A DNA stretch of 64,000 bases from Saccharopolyspora dendranthemae (GCF_007829955.1 NZ_VIWX01000006.1:62001-126000), one strand, 5' to 3'; positions 8,968 to 18,243 are shown, counted from the first letter of the stretch. Numbers and translations are program-made. The notes: generated from the letters alone by a model not told the origin.

Positions 8968-9103
8968 TGTCGCCTCCTCATCAAGTCCCAAGTGTCGCGG
9001 GGTGAAACGCACCCTAACCCGCTTGCGTCGCTCCGGGTAACGGTCGACTAGTGTTCGCCACCGTTTTCGTTAACCCGTTGTGATGACAAGACAGGATTTT
9101 GTG

Positions 9104-10027
9104 TCAAGCCGTGGTCGCGCGTCCACGGTCGAGGTCGGGTTCTAGGTAAATCAGACGTGCTGCCGGAACCTTCGCCCGAATCCGTTGCTCAGCACCATCG
9201 ATCTCAGCGGCGACTTCCGCAACCGAGAGGGACGGAGCGAGCCCGATCTTGGCGGCGATCAGCAGCTCATCGGGACCGAGGTACTGGGTCCGGATGTGGA
9301 TGACGCGCTCCACGCGCTCGGCCTCCGCCTGCCCGACGATCTCGTCGAGCACCTCGCGGCTGGCTCCCTCACCGATCAGCAGGCTCTTGGTCTCCACGAT
9401 CAGCACGACCGCGATGACGCCGAGCAGCACCCCGATGCACACGGTGCCGATGCCGTCGAAGACCGCGTTCCCGGTCAGCACGGTCAGCCCGACACCGCCG
9501 AGAGCGAGCACCAGACCGATCAGCGCGCCGAAGTCCTCCAGCAGGACGACCGGCAGCTCAGGGGTCTTGGCCTGGCGGATGAACTGCCACCAGCTGAGCT
9601 TGCCCTTGATCTTGCGCGACTCCTTGATGGCGGTCATGAAGCTGTAGCTCTCCAGCCCGATCGCGATCACCAAGATCAGCACCGCGACCCACGCCGACTC
9701 CAGCGGCTCGGGGTGCTCGATCTTGTGGATGCCTTCGTAGAGCGCGAAGACCGAGCCCAGCGTGAACAGCATCAGCGCCACGACGAACGAGTAGAAGAAC
9801 CGGTCGCGGCCGTAGCCGAACGGGTGCTCCTCGGTGGCACTCCGCTGCGAGGTCTTCTGACCGAGCAGCAGCAGGCCCTGGTTGGAGGTGTCGGCGAGCG
9901 AGTGCACCGACTCCGCCAGCATCGACGACGAACCGGTGAACAGGAATCCACCGAACTTGGCCACCGCGATTCCCGCGTTCGCCGCTAGCGCGGCCAGGAT
10001 GGCCTTGGTTCCGCCCCCTGCTGACAC
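9104..10027 (-). CDS. Cation diffusion facilitator (CDF) family transporter
   Basis: A 307-residue membrane transporter that exchanges a divalent metal such as zinc or iron for protons. Six hydrophobic helices occupy the first 210 residues, followed by a cytoplasmic C-terminal domain. TM2 carries the signature SMLAESVHSLADTSNQ with metal-site His42 and Asp46. The second half of the site, usually HxxxD in TM5, appears as LLEDFGALIGL, so the metal set differs from YiiP. GGAGGAGATC precedes the GTG start. The permease gene starts 136 bp downstream on the same strand; a shared transcript is possible. Confidence 0.9.
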   Translation of the reverse strand: MSAGGGTKAILAALAANAGIAVAKFGGFLFTGSSSMLAESVHSLADTSNQGLLLLGQKTSQRSATEEHPFGYGRDRFFYSFVVALMLFTLGSVFALYEGIHKIEHPEPLESAWVAVLILVIAIGLESYSFMTAIKESRKIKGKLSWWQFIRQAKTPELPVVLLEDFGALIGLVLALGGVGLTVLTGNAVFDGIGTVCIGVLLGVIAVVLIVETKSLLIGEGASREVLDEIVGQAEAERVERVIHIRTQYLGPDELLIAAKIGLAPSLSVAEVAAEIDGAEQRIRAKVPAARLIYLEPDLDRGRATTA

Positions 10028-10123
10028 GATCTCCTCCAGACTCCGGCTGCGATGTCGGGAGGAATCTACCGGGTGACCACCCCGGTCAGGGCGAAGTCTC
10101 CTCAGGCCTTTCGAGATCGTGTC

Positions 10124-11377
10124 CTAGAAGGAGCCGGCGGCGGCCCGGAAGACCTGGGCTTGGCCGTCCGCGTCCAGTTCGGCCGGGCGGACTTCCACCG
10201 CCGGATCGCTGGCGGCGAGCCAGACCGACTGCCCGCGGTGCAGGACGAGCTCGCGCGGTGCGGAACCGTTGCTGCGGTGACCGCTGCTCAGGCTGATGCT
10301 CCCCTTGGTGCACAGCAGTATCTGCGGCCCGGGCGAATCCAGGTGCACCGTGCCGGACTCGGCGGTGGTCCAGTCCAGTCGGGACAGTGCGAACTCGTCG
10401 GCCGGGGTGCGATAGGCGGTCAGGTTGGCGTCCAACGACTCGCCCTTGAGGACCCGCATGTCCCCGCACGCGAAGTCCAGGACCTTCAGCAGCTCCGGCA
10501 CGTCCACGTACTTCGGCGTCAGCCCGCAGCGCAGGATGTTGTCCGAGTTGGCGAGGATCTCGATCCCGGTGCCGTGCAGGTAGGCGTGCAGGTTCCCGGC
10601 GGGCAGGAAGATCGCCTCACCGGGCTGCAGCACCAAGCGGTTCAGCAGCAGGCTCGCCAGGACGCCCGCGTCGTGCGGGTAGGCCTCGCCCAGCTCCAGC
10701 ACCGTGCGGCACTCCAAGGCGAACTCGCCGCGCTCCCTGACGTGCTCGATGCAGGCGTCCAGCAGCTCCGGCAGCACGTCCCGCAGGTAGTGCTCGGGCA
10801 GTGTGATCCAGGTCGTGAACAGCGCGCGCAACCCGTCGGCGTCGGGCTGGGCGGCCAGCAGCTCCCGGTGAGCGCGCAAGCTCGGCACGTCCAAGGCGTC
10901 GAGCAACCGGACGGTCCGCTGCGCGTCGCGGAAACCGGCGAGCGCGTGGAACTCGGTGAGGGCGCAGATCAGCTCTGGCTTGGCCGTGGGATCCGGGTAG
11001 TTGCGGTTGGGCGCGTTGCGCGCGATCCCCGCGCGCTCCTCCCGGGAGAAGCCCTCTGCCGCCTGCTCGGCGGACGGGTGGGCCTGCAGGCTCAGCGGCT
11101 CGTCGGCGGCGAGGACCTTCATCAGGAAGGGCAGCCTGCCGCCCCAGCGGCGCACGCACTCGTCACCGAGGTGGTGCGCGGGTTCGGAGTCGAGCAGCGA
11201 CAGCAGCGACACCTCGTCCCCGTCGGAGCGCATCACCCGGGACGGGTCACCTGGGTGGGCACCCATCCACAGCTCGGCTTCCGGGTGCGGGGTGGGGACG
11301 GGCCGACCGAGCAGATCCGCAATAGCGGTGCGCGAGCCCCAGGCGTAGGGGCGCACCGCGTTTCGCAGTAGCTCCAC
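10124..11377 (-). CDS. manA: Mannose-6-phosphate isomerase, class I
   Basis: Interconverts fructose-6-phosphate and mannose-6-phosphate, supplying mannose for GDP-mannose and cell-envelope glycans. About 417 residues. Zinc-site motifs are visible: LSLQAHP (Gln98, His100), Glu135 in TAKPEL, and the distal LPAGNLHAYLHG. GIEILANSDNILRCGLTPK is the typical PMI type I stretch. The GTG at 11377 begins VELLRNAVRPYAWGSRT, the normal family N-terminus; longer frames are extraneous. It is the last gene of the group manB, Trm112-like, SIS-like, manA, the same order as Rv3257c-Rv3255c. Confidence 0.95.
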   Translation of the reverse strand: MELLRNAVRPYAWGSRTAIADLLGRPVPTPHPEAELWMGAHPGDPSRVMRSDGDEVSLLSLLDSEPAHHLGDECVRRWGGRLPFLMKVLAADEPLSLQAHPSAEQAAEGFSREERAGIARNAPNRNYPDPTAKPELICALTEFHALAGFRDAQRTVRLLDALDVPSLRAHRELLAAQPDADGLRALFTTWITLPEHYLRDVLPELLDACIEHVRERGEFALECRTVLELGEAYPHDAGVLASLLLNRLVLQPGEAIFLPAGNLHAYLHGTGIEILANSDNILRCGLTPKYVDVPELLKVLDFACGDMRVLKGESLDANLTAYRTPADEFALSRLDWTTAESGTVHLDSPGPQILLCTKGSISLSSGHRSNGSAPRELVLHRGQSVWLAASDPAVEVRPAELDADGQAQVFRAAAGSF

Positions 11378-11475
11378 AGTCGTTCTCGCTTCCTCGTTCT
11401 CGCGCTTGCTCGTCCGGCCAGCACACCTCGCCCGACGGGCGTGCGGCATCGGGGGATTCCCGGGTTCTGCGGACC

Positions 11476-12555
11476 TCAGCTCATGGCCAGGGCCGGCCAA
11501 CCGGGACCGTTGAGGGTGCCTGCGGCCAAGCCCAGGTACACGGCGGCCAGGTCGAAGCGGGCGGCCAGGACCGCTGCGCGCAGCAGCGAATCGGCTCGCA
11601 CCGTGTCCCCCGGCGCGACCACGTCGGCACCGGGCAGGTCCCGCAAAGCGGACCGTTCGAACACCTCCCCCTGATCGTCGTGGCGCGTGCTGATCAGGAA
11701 GGCCCTCAGCTGCGCCCCCGGGTCGTCCTCGGGGTCGGCGAAGATGTCGGCCTCGGAACCGACGGAAGCGGCGGCGCGGTGCAGCGCGCGCTGCACGACC
11801 GCCTGCGGGTACTCGGCGACGTGGGCCGGGACGCCCGCGTGCGCGCCTAGCGCGAAGGCGCCGTGTCCGGCGACGGCGGTGGCGACCGGGTCGAGGCCCC
11901 ACAGCAGGGGCGTGCGCTCGGCCATCCGCAGCGCCAGCGACTTGGCGGGGTTGGTCAGCGACTCGTGAGCCGGGTGGGCGCGTTCGGCTTCCTTGTCGAG
12001 CTCGTCCGCGAGCTCCTCGACGTCGAAGTTCACCAGGCCCAGCTCGCGGAAGGTGATGATGCCCGCGGCGAAGACGTAGGCGAAGGCGAGCGGGGGCGGC
12101 ACCGGGACGCGCGGCACCAGGACCTTCGCCCGGCCGGCGCCTGCGGCGGCGACGGGACCTTCCGATGGCACGGCGAGCACGACGCTGGCGCCGCGGCGGC
12201 AGGCGGTGGCCACGGACTCGGCCAGCGTGACGTCACCGACGTCGTCGGTGTGGGCGAAGACCACGTCCAGCGGGCCCACCCAGGACGGCAACTCATCGGA
12301 GATCACCACCGGGACCGGGCAGCGAGCACCGGTCAGGGCGACCAGCAGCCGAGCCGCGCTGACGGCCACACCGGGCCTGGTCAGCAGCACCACCGCGCGG
12401 GGGCGGTCGTCGGCCAGCTCGTCGAGACCGGCTTCGGTCGCGACTTCGGAGGTGGCGCGCATCTGCGCACCGGAGAGCGCGGCGAGCCTGAGCAGGCCGC
12501 CGGAGTCGGCGTCGGCCAGCCGGGCCGGGTCGTCGAGGAGACTGTCGTCCAACAC
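11476..12555 (-). CDS. SIS-domain / phosphosugar isomerase-like protein (Rv3256c-type)
   Basis: A 359-residue protein found between manB and manA across actinobacteria. It has two Rossmann-like halves resembling SIS phosphosugar-binding domains: alternating hydrophobic strands near 50-75 and 95-130, then an all-helical stretch and a second strand set at 220-350. The enzyme family is bacterial phosphoglucose/phosphomannose isomerase-like, but clear catalytic residues were not recognised. Context argues for a role in mannose-phosphate metabolism. The GTG start is 7 bp after the stop of the Trm112-like gene, with GGAGGGG upstream, so the two are co-transcribed. Confidence 0.78.
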   Translation of the reverse strand: MLDDSLLDDPARLADADSGGLLRLAALSGAQMRATSEVATEAGLDELADDRPRAVVLLTRPGVAVSAARLLVALTGARCPVPVVISDELPSWVGPLDVVFAHTDDVGDVTLAESVATACRRGASVVLAVPSEGPVAAAGAGRAKVLVPRVPVPPPLAFAYVFAAGIITFRELGLVNFDVEELADELDKEAERAHPAHESLTNPAKSLALRMAERTPLLWGLDPVATAVAGHGAFALGAHAGVPAHVAEYPQAVVQRALHRAAASVGSEADIFADPEDDPGAQLRAFLISTRHDDQGEVFERSALRDLPGADVVAPGDTVRADSLLRAAVLAARFDLAAVYLGLAAGTLNGPGWPALAMS

Positions 12556-12562
12556 GGGAGCT

Positions 12563-12778
12563 TCACCCCTCCCCGGCGCCGCCAGGGGTCCCGCCCCCGA
12601 CGGCCTCTTCCAGCAGCAGGACGGGAATGCCGTCCTTGACCGGAAAACCGCGTCCGCAGGAAGTACAGGTCAGGTAGTCGGCCTGCGCGTCGTCGGCCAG
12701 GCCGGGCCGCAGCTCGCCGTGCTGCTCGCACGGGCAGGCCAGGAGCTCCAGCAACTGCGCTTCCAGGTCAACGGCCAC
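12563..12778 (-). CDS. Trm112-like zinc-binding protein
   Basis: A small protein of 71 residues. It has a CPC motif near 15-17 and a CTSCGRGFPVKDGIPVLL block, the paired-cysteine zinc site and C-terminal signature of the Trm112/UPF0434 family. Eukaryotic and archaeal relatives activate methyltransferases; the bacterial role is not settled. The GTG start at 12778 has GGGAGGAAAA upstream. It lies between manB (58 bp) and the SIS-like gene (7 bp) in the same orientation, hence in the mannose operon. Confidence 0.85.
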   Translation of the reverse strand: MAVDLEAQLLELLACPCEQHGELRPGLADDAQADYLTCTSCGRGFPVKDGIPVLLLEEAVGGGTPGGAGEG

Positions 12779-12836
12779 GTTTTCCTCCCAAACTCGCGCG
12801 CTTCGGCGAGTGTCACTCATCAGGGTCGACGCCGGT

Positions 12837-14186
12837 TCATCCGCGGATGACCGCGAGCACCTCGTCGCGCAGCGCGGCCATGGCCTCAGTGTCCCGCGCC
12901 TCGACGTTGAGCCGGAGAAGCGGTTCGGTGTTGGACGGGCGCAGGTTGAACCACGACCCGTCCGACAGTTCCACGGTAAGCCCGTCGAGCTCGTCGACAG
13001 AAGCGCCATTCCGGTCACCGAACGCGTCGGCGACGGCGCGCATGCGGGCCTGCTGGTCGTCGACCGTGGAGTTGATCTCGCCGCTGGCCTGGTAGCGGGA
13101 GTAGTCGGCCATCAGCTCCGACAGCGGCTCGTCCTGGCCCCCGAGCGCGGCCAGCACGTGCAGCGCCGCGAGCATCCCGGAGTCCGCGCGCCAGAAGTCG
13201 CGGAAGTAGTAGTGCGCCGAGTGCTCTCCGCCGAAGATGGCACCGGTCTCGGCCATCGTCTGCTTGATGAACGAGTGCCCCACCCGGGTGCGCACCGGCT
13301 TGCCGCCTTGCTCGGCGACGATCTCCGGCACGGCCTTGGAGGTGATCAGGTTGTGGATGATCGTCCCGCCGGGCTCCTTGACCAGCTCGCGGGCGGCGAC
13401 CAGCGCGGTGATGGCGCTCGGGGTGACCGGTTCGGCGCGCTCGTCCACGACGAAGCAGCGGTCGGCGTCACCGTCGAACGCGAGTCCCGCGTCGGCGCCG
13501 ACCTCGCGGACCTTGGCCTGCAGGTCGACGATGTTGGCCGGGTCCAGCGGGTTGGCCTCGTGGTTCGGGAAGGTGCCGTCGAGCTCGAAGTACATCGGCA
13601 CGAGCTCCACCGGCAGGCCGTCGAACACGGTGGGCACGGTGTGCCCGCCCATGCCGTTGCCGGCGTCGACGACGATCTTCAGCGGCCGGATGTCGTGCAG
13701 CTTCACCAGGTCGAGGAGGTAGGCCGAGTACTCGGCGACCATGTCGCGCTCGCTGGTGGAGCCCTTCGCGCCGAGGAACTCCGGGACGCCGTGGCCGACG
13801 AGTTCCCGGATCTCCGACAGGCCGCTGTCCTGACCGACGGGTGCGGCACCGGCGCGGCAGAGCTTGATGCCGTTGTACTCAGCAGGGTTGTGGCTGGCGG
13901 TGAACATCGCTCCGGGCAGTTCCAGCTTGCCGGAGGCGAAGTAGAGCATGTCCGTGCTGGCCAACCCGATGCTGATGACGTCGACGCCCTGGCCGGTGAC
14001 GCCCTCGGCGAACGCCTGCGCCAACTCCGGCGAGGAGTCGCGCATGTCGTGGCCGATCACCACGGCTGGGCCGCCGACGAGTCTGGTGAACGCCGCTCCG
14101 ATCTCCCGCACGACGTCGGCGTCGATGCCGTCGCCGACCACCCCGCGGATGTCGTAAGCCTTGACGATCCCCGACAGGTCCCGCAC
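12837..14186 (-). CDS. manB: Phosphomannomutase / phosphoglucomutase
   Basis: Converts mannose-6-phosphate to mannose-1-phosphate. About 449 residues in the four-domain alpha-D-phosphohexomutase fold: phosphoserine loop TASHNPAEYNGIKL, metal-binding loop DGDADRCF, and C-terminal phosphate-binding loop RPSNTEPLLRLNVEA. The GTG at 14186 was selected because GGGGAGGG lies about 7 nt upstream and the protein then begins RDLSGIVKAYDIRG, as in the family. Corresponds to Rv3257c. It leads the operon that ends in manA and works with the guanylyltransferase at 23-24 kb to make GDP-mannose. Confidence 0.96.
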   Translation of the reverse strand: MRDLSGIVKAYDIRGVVGDGIDADVVREIGAAFTRLVGGPAVVIGHDMRDSSPELAQAFAEGVTGQGVDVISIGLASTDMLYFASGKLELPGAMFTASHNPAEYNGIKLCRAGAAPVGQDSGLSEIRELVGHGVPEFLGAKGSTSERDMVAEYSAYLLDLVKLHDIRPLKIVVDAGNGMGGHTVPTVFDGLPVELVPMYFELDGTFPNHEANPLDPANIVDLQAKVREVGADAGLAFDGDADRCFVVDERAEPVTPSAITALVAARELVKEPGGTIIHNLITSKAVPEIVAEQGGKPVRTRVGHSFIKQTMAETGAIFGGEHSAHYYFRDFWRADSGMLAALHVLAALGGQDEPLSELMADYSRYQASGEINSTVDDQQARMRAVADAFGDRNGASVDELDGLTVELSDGSWFNLRPSNTEPLLRLNVEARDTEAMAALRDEVLAVIRG

Positions 14187-14290
14187 GCTGCACCCTCCCC
14201 GGTTCCCAACCAACGTGGTTGGCAGCCTACCGGCGATCGTGGAGCCGTTGGCAGCATCCGGTTTGACCAGAGCTGTTCGTCACGATCTGT

Positions 14291-14659
14291 TCACTCCTCA
14301 ACCGGGTCCGGCAACGCCCGCAGATGCGCGCGGCGACCGGCTCCCGGAGCACTGACCTGGGGTTCCACCGGCCTGTCCGGCCTTCCTGCTTCACGCACGG
14401 CCTCGGCCAGCGCGGTCAGGTCGTCGTCCGACGGGGTCGGGGGAGCGAACTCGCCTTCATGCCGGACGACCTCCCAGCCGTTGGGAACGGTCAGCCGCAG
14501 CGCGTGCGCCTCGCACAGGTCGTAGCTGTGCGGTTCGGCATAGGTGGCGAGCGGACCGACGACCGCGGTCGAGTCCGCATAGGCATAAGTGAGCGTGGCT
14601 ACGGCCGGGTTGACACACCCGGTCCGCGAGCACCGCCTCACGCTCCGCACGCCACGCAC
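14291..14659 (-). CDS. DUF3499 family protein (Rv3258c-type)
   Basis: About 122 residues, conserved in actinobacteria beside manB. The start at GTG 14659 gives RGVRSVRRCSRTGC; the cysteines there and in YDLCEAHALRL (CxxxC and CxxxH spacing) suggest a small metal-binding N-terminal domain, followed by a Pro-rich tail. Function is unknown. It lies just upstream of manB on the same strand with a 104-bp gap, and divergent from the next gene. Confidence 0.82.
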   Translation of the reverse strand: MRGVRSVRRCSRTGCVNPAVATLTYAYADSTAVVGPLATYAEPHSYDLCEAHALRLTVPNGWEVVRHEGEFAPPTPSDDDLTALAEAVREAGRPDRPVEPQVSAPGAGRRAHLRALPDPVEE

Positions 14660-14854
14660 GATAGCGCCTCCTGTCCACCTCGCGGCGCAGGCACGCGGAA
14701 TCTCTTTCACGAGCCACGCCGAACACCAGTTTCCACCCTCCCCCCGCTGATCTGATCAGGTGTCTGCTTTCGGCGAACAGTCGGTCACGATCAGCAGCGG
14801 ACATCCCCCTGCCGGTTGTCCCGGCCCGGGTTGCCGAGGGCGTACCCTCAGCCC

Positions 14855-15328
14855 GTGGTTACCGCACGTGGATCTCGGCGCCGAACCCGCTCCCGGCGGG
14901 ACCGGCGCGGCCGTGGCCTGCGCGGACCGCTGTACCCGTCCTCGGTCCCGGTCTCGCGCAGCCGCTCGCAGCGCTTCGACGCGCTCGTGCTGGAAGCGCT
15001 GGAACCGATCGAGCAGCGCTGGCACGCCGAGCTGACGCAGCTCGACGTGGCCGTCGACGAGGTTCCGGAGATCAGCAACACCGCCCCGGAGAAGGTCACC
15101 TGGGACGACGACGTCGTGGTCGACGCCAACGTCCCGCTGGCCCGGCTCGTGCCCGCAGGCGTGGACAAGCGCGGGCTGCCGACCCGGGCGCGCATCGTGC
15201 TCTACCGCAGGCCCCTGGAGGCCCGCGCTCGCGACGGCACGGACATGGCCGACCTGCTGCACGACGTCCTCGTCGAGCAGGTCGCCACCTACCTCGGGCT
15301 GGACCCGGACGTCATCGAAGGCCAGTGA
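14855..15328 (+). CDS. Metallopeptidase-family (zincin-like) protein, active site degenerate (Rv3259-type)
   Basis: About 157 residues. The sequence RGPLYPSSVP, RSRSQRFDALVLEALEPIEQRW and RARIVLYRRPLE matches the actinobacterial Rv3259 family, annotated as metallopeptidase or zincin-like. The place where zincins have HExxH reads LLHDVLVEQVATYLG, so the second zinc ligand is absent and protease activity is doubtful. The start is uncertain; GTG 14855 gives the family-like N-terminus but has no clear Shine-Dalgarno. Its last 17 bp overlap the convergent membrane-protein gene. Confidence 0.78.
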   Translation: MVTARGSRRRTRSRRDRRGRGLRGPLYPSSVPVSRSRSQRFDALVLEALEPIEQRWHAELTQLDVAVDEVPEISNTAPEKVTWDDDVVVDANVPLARLVPAGVDKRGLPTRARIVLYRRPLEARARDGTDMADLLHDVLVEQVATYLGLDPDVIEGQ

Positions 15329-17339
15329 CGCCTCGGCGTCCGCGCCCGGGGATCGCGGCGACCACCGTGAACAGCACCACGGCCGCCTGCGCCACCAGCA
15401 GCGTGGTGCGCGGGATCTCGGTGTAGCCGACCTGGACCTCCGCCGCCTGCTCCGGCAGCGGCACGGCGACCTGGTGCCCCCACGCGGTGGCCAGCGGGAC
15501 CCGCTTGCCGTTGACGGTGGCGTACCAGCCGGGCTCGTTCTCCGCGCCCAGCACCAGCGCACGCCCCGAACCGCCTTCGGAGATCCGCACGCTGAACGAC
15601 GGCAGCTCTGCGTCCACCGGGAGCGGGCGGGCCTCGGGCGCAGGACCCTGCTCGTTCTGGGCCTGCCGGGAGAGGTCGGGGCCGACGAGCTTCACCGCGT
15701 CAGCGGGCAGCAGCAGCCGCAGCTCGCGTTGCTGACCCTGCCGCCGGCCGTCGTCGACGACCAGGTCGGGGGCGATGCGGGGCAGCCGGGAATCGGCGGG
15801 GACGACCACGCGATCGGCACCTCGGGCGGCGACGGCGGCCAGCGCCTCGCGCACCCGGGTGGTGTCGTCGCTGCTGAGGTCCTCGTCGACCTGGCGGAGC
15901 CATTCGGTGGAGTTTCCGGCCGAGGCGAGGTCGTCGTCGCCGAAGCGGGGACCGTTGCCGGTGATCAGCCGCGCGGGCTGCGGTCCCGGCTCCGCGACCA
16001 GCCGAGTTCCGCTCCCGGCGGCGGCCTGGTGGGCGGCCAGCGGACCGGTGGCGCTGCCGATCGTCGAGGCCGCGCCCAGCGCGAGCAGTCCCGCTCCCAG
16101 CACCGGTGCGGCGATCTTCCAGTTCAGCGCGGTGACCTTCGCGCTCAGCACGATCCAGGCGCATCCGGCGGCGACCAGCACGAGCGGGCCGCCGGTCCAC
16201 CCGGGACTCGCGATGCCACCGGCGAGCGGTTCGGTGCTGACGGTTCCCGCGACGACCGCCACCAGCCAGCCGAGCAGGGCGACACCGGCCCCGGCGAGCA
16301 TCCGCTTGTCGAAGCGAATCGCCAGCGCCAGGATCGCGGCCAGCACCAGCAGCACGCCCAGAGCACCCACCACCGAGCCGTCCGGGCTGAGCGTGGCCAG
16401 CAGCACCGAGGCGGGCTGCTCCACGACGCGGGCTCCGAGCCCGTGCACCAGAACCTCGGGGTGGCTCAGCAGCAGCACCGGCCACGGCAGCAGGCAGGCC
16501 ACCGACAGCAGCACCAGAGCGATGAGCCCGGCGGCACGGCGCCGTCCGCGCAGACCGTTGCCGGGCACCAGGACGTGGGCGAGCAGCGCCAGCACGATCA
16601 GGGTCAGGTGCACCAGGGGTGCGAAAGCGCCCAGCACGGCCAAGCCGAACGCGGTGAGGCACGCCGTGCCGAGCCATCGACCGTCGGATCTGCGGATCAC
16701 CGCGGCGATCCCGGCCAGCAGCGGCGGGACGAGGACGTGCGCGACGACGACGTCGAGCCTGCCCTGCCCGGCTGAGATCGCGGCCACCGGCACCAGCGCG
16801 TAGGCGGCGGCGACCAGAGCTCGGCGCAGCGGCGAGACGTCGATCGCGCGGGTGGCGAGGTAGGCGCTGAGCCCGGCGAGCGGAACGCCGAACAGCATCA
16901 GGACGGCGACCACCACCGCCGGTCCACCTAGGACGGACCCGAACAGCGCCAGCACGGCCAGCGACGGCGACGCCGGCGATCCGGTACCGCCCCCGACGGC
17001 GTGCCAGGCGCTGAGGTAGTCGCTCCAGGTGGTGGCCAGGTCCGCGGTCGGCAGCAACCGGCCGCCGGACAGGGTTCCGCCGAAACGTCCCACGACCGAG
17101 GCGTTGACGAGCGCGAGGACGACGAGCGCGGCGACCATCGCCGTCCCGGGCGAGCGCAGCACCGAGATGGCCCTGGAGCGCAGCGAGCGGCGCTCGGGCT
17201 CCGGTGCTTGCGGACTCTCCGGGACCTCGGCGGACTCACGTGGCGCCGGTGTCGGCTGCTCGGTCTGACCGCTTCGCTCGAAGACGATGCGGCGCAACGA
17301 CTTCAAGCCCTGCAATCGCGACTTCGTCGGCTCGTCCAC
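15312..17339 (-). CDS. Large polytopic membrane protein, probable glycosyltransferase-associated
   Basis: 675 residues. The charged N-terminus of about 60 residues precedes a long series of hydrophobic helices (about 12) up to residue 430, then a soluble, probably extracytoplasmic domain, and a final TM helix with a basic tail (IPGRGRRG). It resembles the membrane C-terminal half of the long actinobacterial GT2 membrane proteins found next to whiB2, but no GT2 catalytic domain is present in this frame. The function is therefore unassigned. The gene overlaps the convergent Rv3259-type gene by 17 bp, and its GTG start is 85 bp from the whiB2 stop, consistent with co-transcription. Confidence 0.7.
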   Translation of the reverse strand: MDEPTKSRLQGLKSLRRIVFERSGQTEQPTPAPRESAEVPESPQAPEPERRSLRSRAISVLRSPGTAMVAALVVLALVNASVVGRFGGTLSGGRLLPTADLATTWSDYLSAWHAVGGGTGSPASPSLAVLALFGSVLGGPAVVVAVLMLFGVPLAGLSAYLATRAIDVSPLRRALVAAAYALVPVAAISAGQGRLDVVVAHVLVPPLLAGIAAVIRRSDGRWLGTACLTAFGLAVLGAFAPLVHLTLIVLALLAHVLVPGNGLRGRRRAAGLIALVLLSVACLLPWPVLLLSHPEVLVHGLGARVVEQPASVLLATLSPDGSVVGALGVLLVLAAILALAIRFDKRMLAGAGVALLGWLVAVVAGTVSTEPLAGGIASPGWTGGPLVLVAAGCAWIVLSAKVTALNWKIAAPVLGAGLLALGAASTIGSATGPLAAHQAAAGSGTRLVAEPGPQPARLITGNGPRFGDDDLASAGNSTEWLRQVDEDLSSDDTTRVREALAAVAARGADRVVVPADSRLPRIAPDLVVDDGRRQGQQRELRLLLPADAVKLVGPDLSRQAQNEQGPAPEARPLPVDAELPSFSVRISEGGSGRALVLGAENEPGWYATVNGKRVPLATAWGHQVAVPLPEQAAEVQVGYTEIPRTTLLVAQAAVVLFTVVAAIPGRGRRGVTGLR

Positions 17340-17424
17340 CCGCGCCGGCCCTCCCGCTCGTCCGAACCACTACGGCCCGAACGGTAGTGCACGCACGACC
17401 TCGCGCGGACGGGGCGCGGAGACC

Positions 17425-17742
17425 TCAGACCGCGCGGCGCTTGAGCTTGCGGCGCTCTCGCTCGGACAGCCCGCCCCAGATGCCGAAGCGCTCATCGTGC
17501 TGCAACGCGTATTCCAGGCACTCCGAACGGACTTCGCAGCCGGCGCAGATGCGCTTGGCCTCGCGCGTGGAACCGCCCTTCTCCGGGAAGAAGGCTTCTG
17601 GATCGGTTTGCGCGCACAGCGCGCGCTCCTGCCACTCCTGCTCTTCTTCCATCTCGAGAAGTTCGGCGAGCACGTCGAACTCCGCGACGGGAGCGGTGGC
17701 GTCCCCACGCTCCGCGAGACGGCTATCTCCTGATTCCCACAT
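17425..17742 (-). CDS. whiB2: WhiB-family iron-sulfur transcription factor, WhiB2/WhmD type
   Basis: A 105-residue regulator needed for septation in actinobacteria (WhmD in M. smegmatis, WhiB in Streptomyces). Four cysteines, Cys43, Cys66, Cys69 and Cys75, bind a 4Fe-4S cluster in the Wbl pattern C..CxxC..C. The FGIWGGLS turn and the basic tail ERRKLKRR complete the family signature. The Glu-rich N-terminus matches WhiB2. Position next to the M50/fbiA genes agrees with Rv3260c. The ATG start is preceded by a long untranslated region. Confidence 0.95.
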   Translation of the reverse strand: MWESGDSRLAERGDATAPVAEFDVLAELLEMEEEQEWQERALCAQTDPEAFFPEKGGSTREAKRICAGCEVRSECLEYALQHDERFGIWGGLSERERRKLKRRAV

Positions 17743-18243
17743 GACTCCCCCGATTTCTCCCCGTTATCCCACCGGCCCTCCCCAGGACCGGAACGGGACG
17801 CACTCCTGCTCGCAGGTTCCTGGTCCCGAGACCGGGACCAGAAAACATCGACGGCCGCGCCGTCGCCGACCGCGCGCATCGACGCCCTCTCAACGTCGGC
17901 GATGCGCCGATCGACCTCATGTCCGGCCGGGTTCTCCCGCTCCCGCCCGAACGCCGCCGTGACCACCGCGCCGCAGCGAGGCGTCTGATTTCAGCAGCGA
18001 ATGACACTGCTGTGATTACACCCGTGTAGCTCCTTGCGGTCAAGCCGGGACCTTCCGTAGGGGGACATCCGGATCTGCGGATCCCCAGGTCCGGCCGCTC
18101 CAACCAGGCCCACGCGTTCGGCACAGGCCCGGTGCTCCGTACGGCGCATCGCGCTGCGCCAAGATCATTAATATCACCCCTGGACGATCACCGCCGTTTG
18201 AAGGCGATCAACACGCGCATGGCGAGTCGTGGAGACTTGGGGC
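17743..18243. promoter_or_regulatory. 501-bp divergent intergenic region upstream of whiB2
   Basis: No gene is seen here. It holds the whiB2 and M50-protease promoters. A hairpin of 9-bp perfect arms with a 4-nt loop (CTGGTCCCG 17820-17828, CGGGACCAG 17833-17841) lies within 100 bp of the whiB2 start and could act in its leader. A short inverted pair TACAC/GTGTA sits around 18018-18029. GGGACCTTCC near 18048 is a weak member of the short-repeat family discussed below. WhiB-type genes often have long leaders and several promoters; transcription starts cannot be fixed from sequence. Confidence 0.45.

Noticed and set aside
9061..9110. TTGACA on the minus strand (9102-9107) as a permease promoter
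   Set aside because: No convincing -10 at a suitable distance was found, and it overlaps the CDF stop codon, so it was not listed as a feature.
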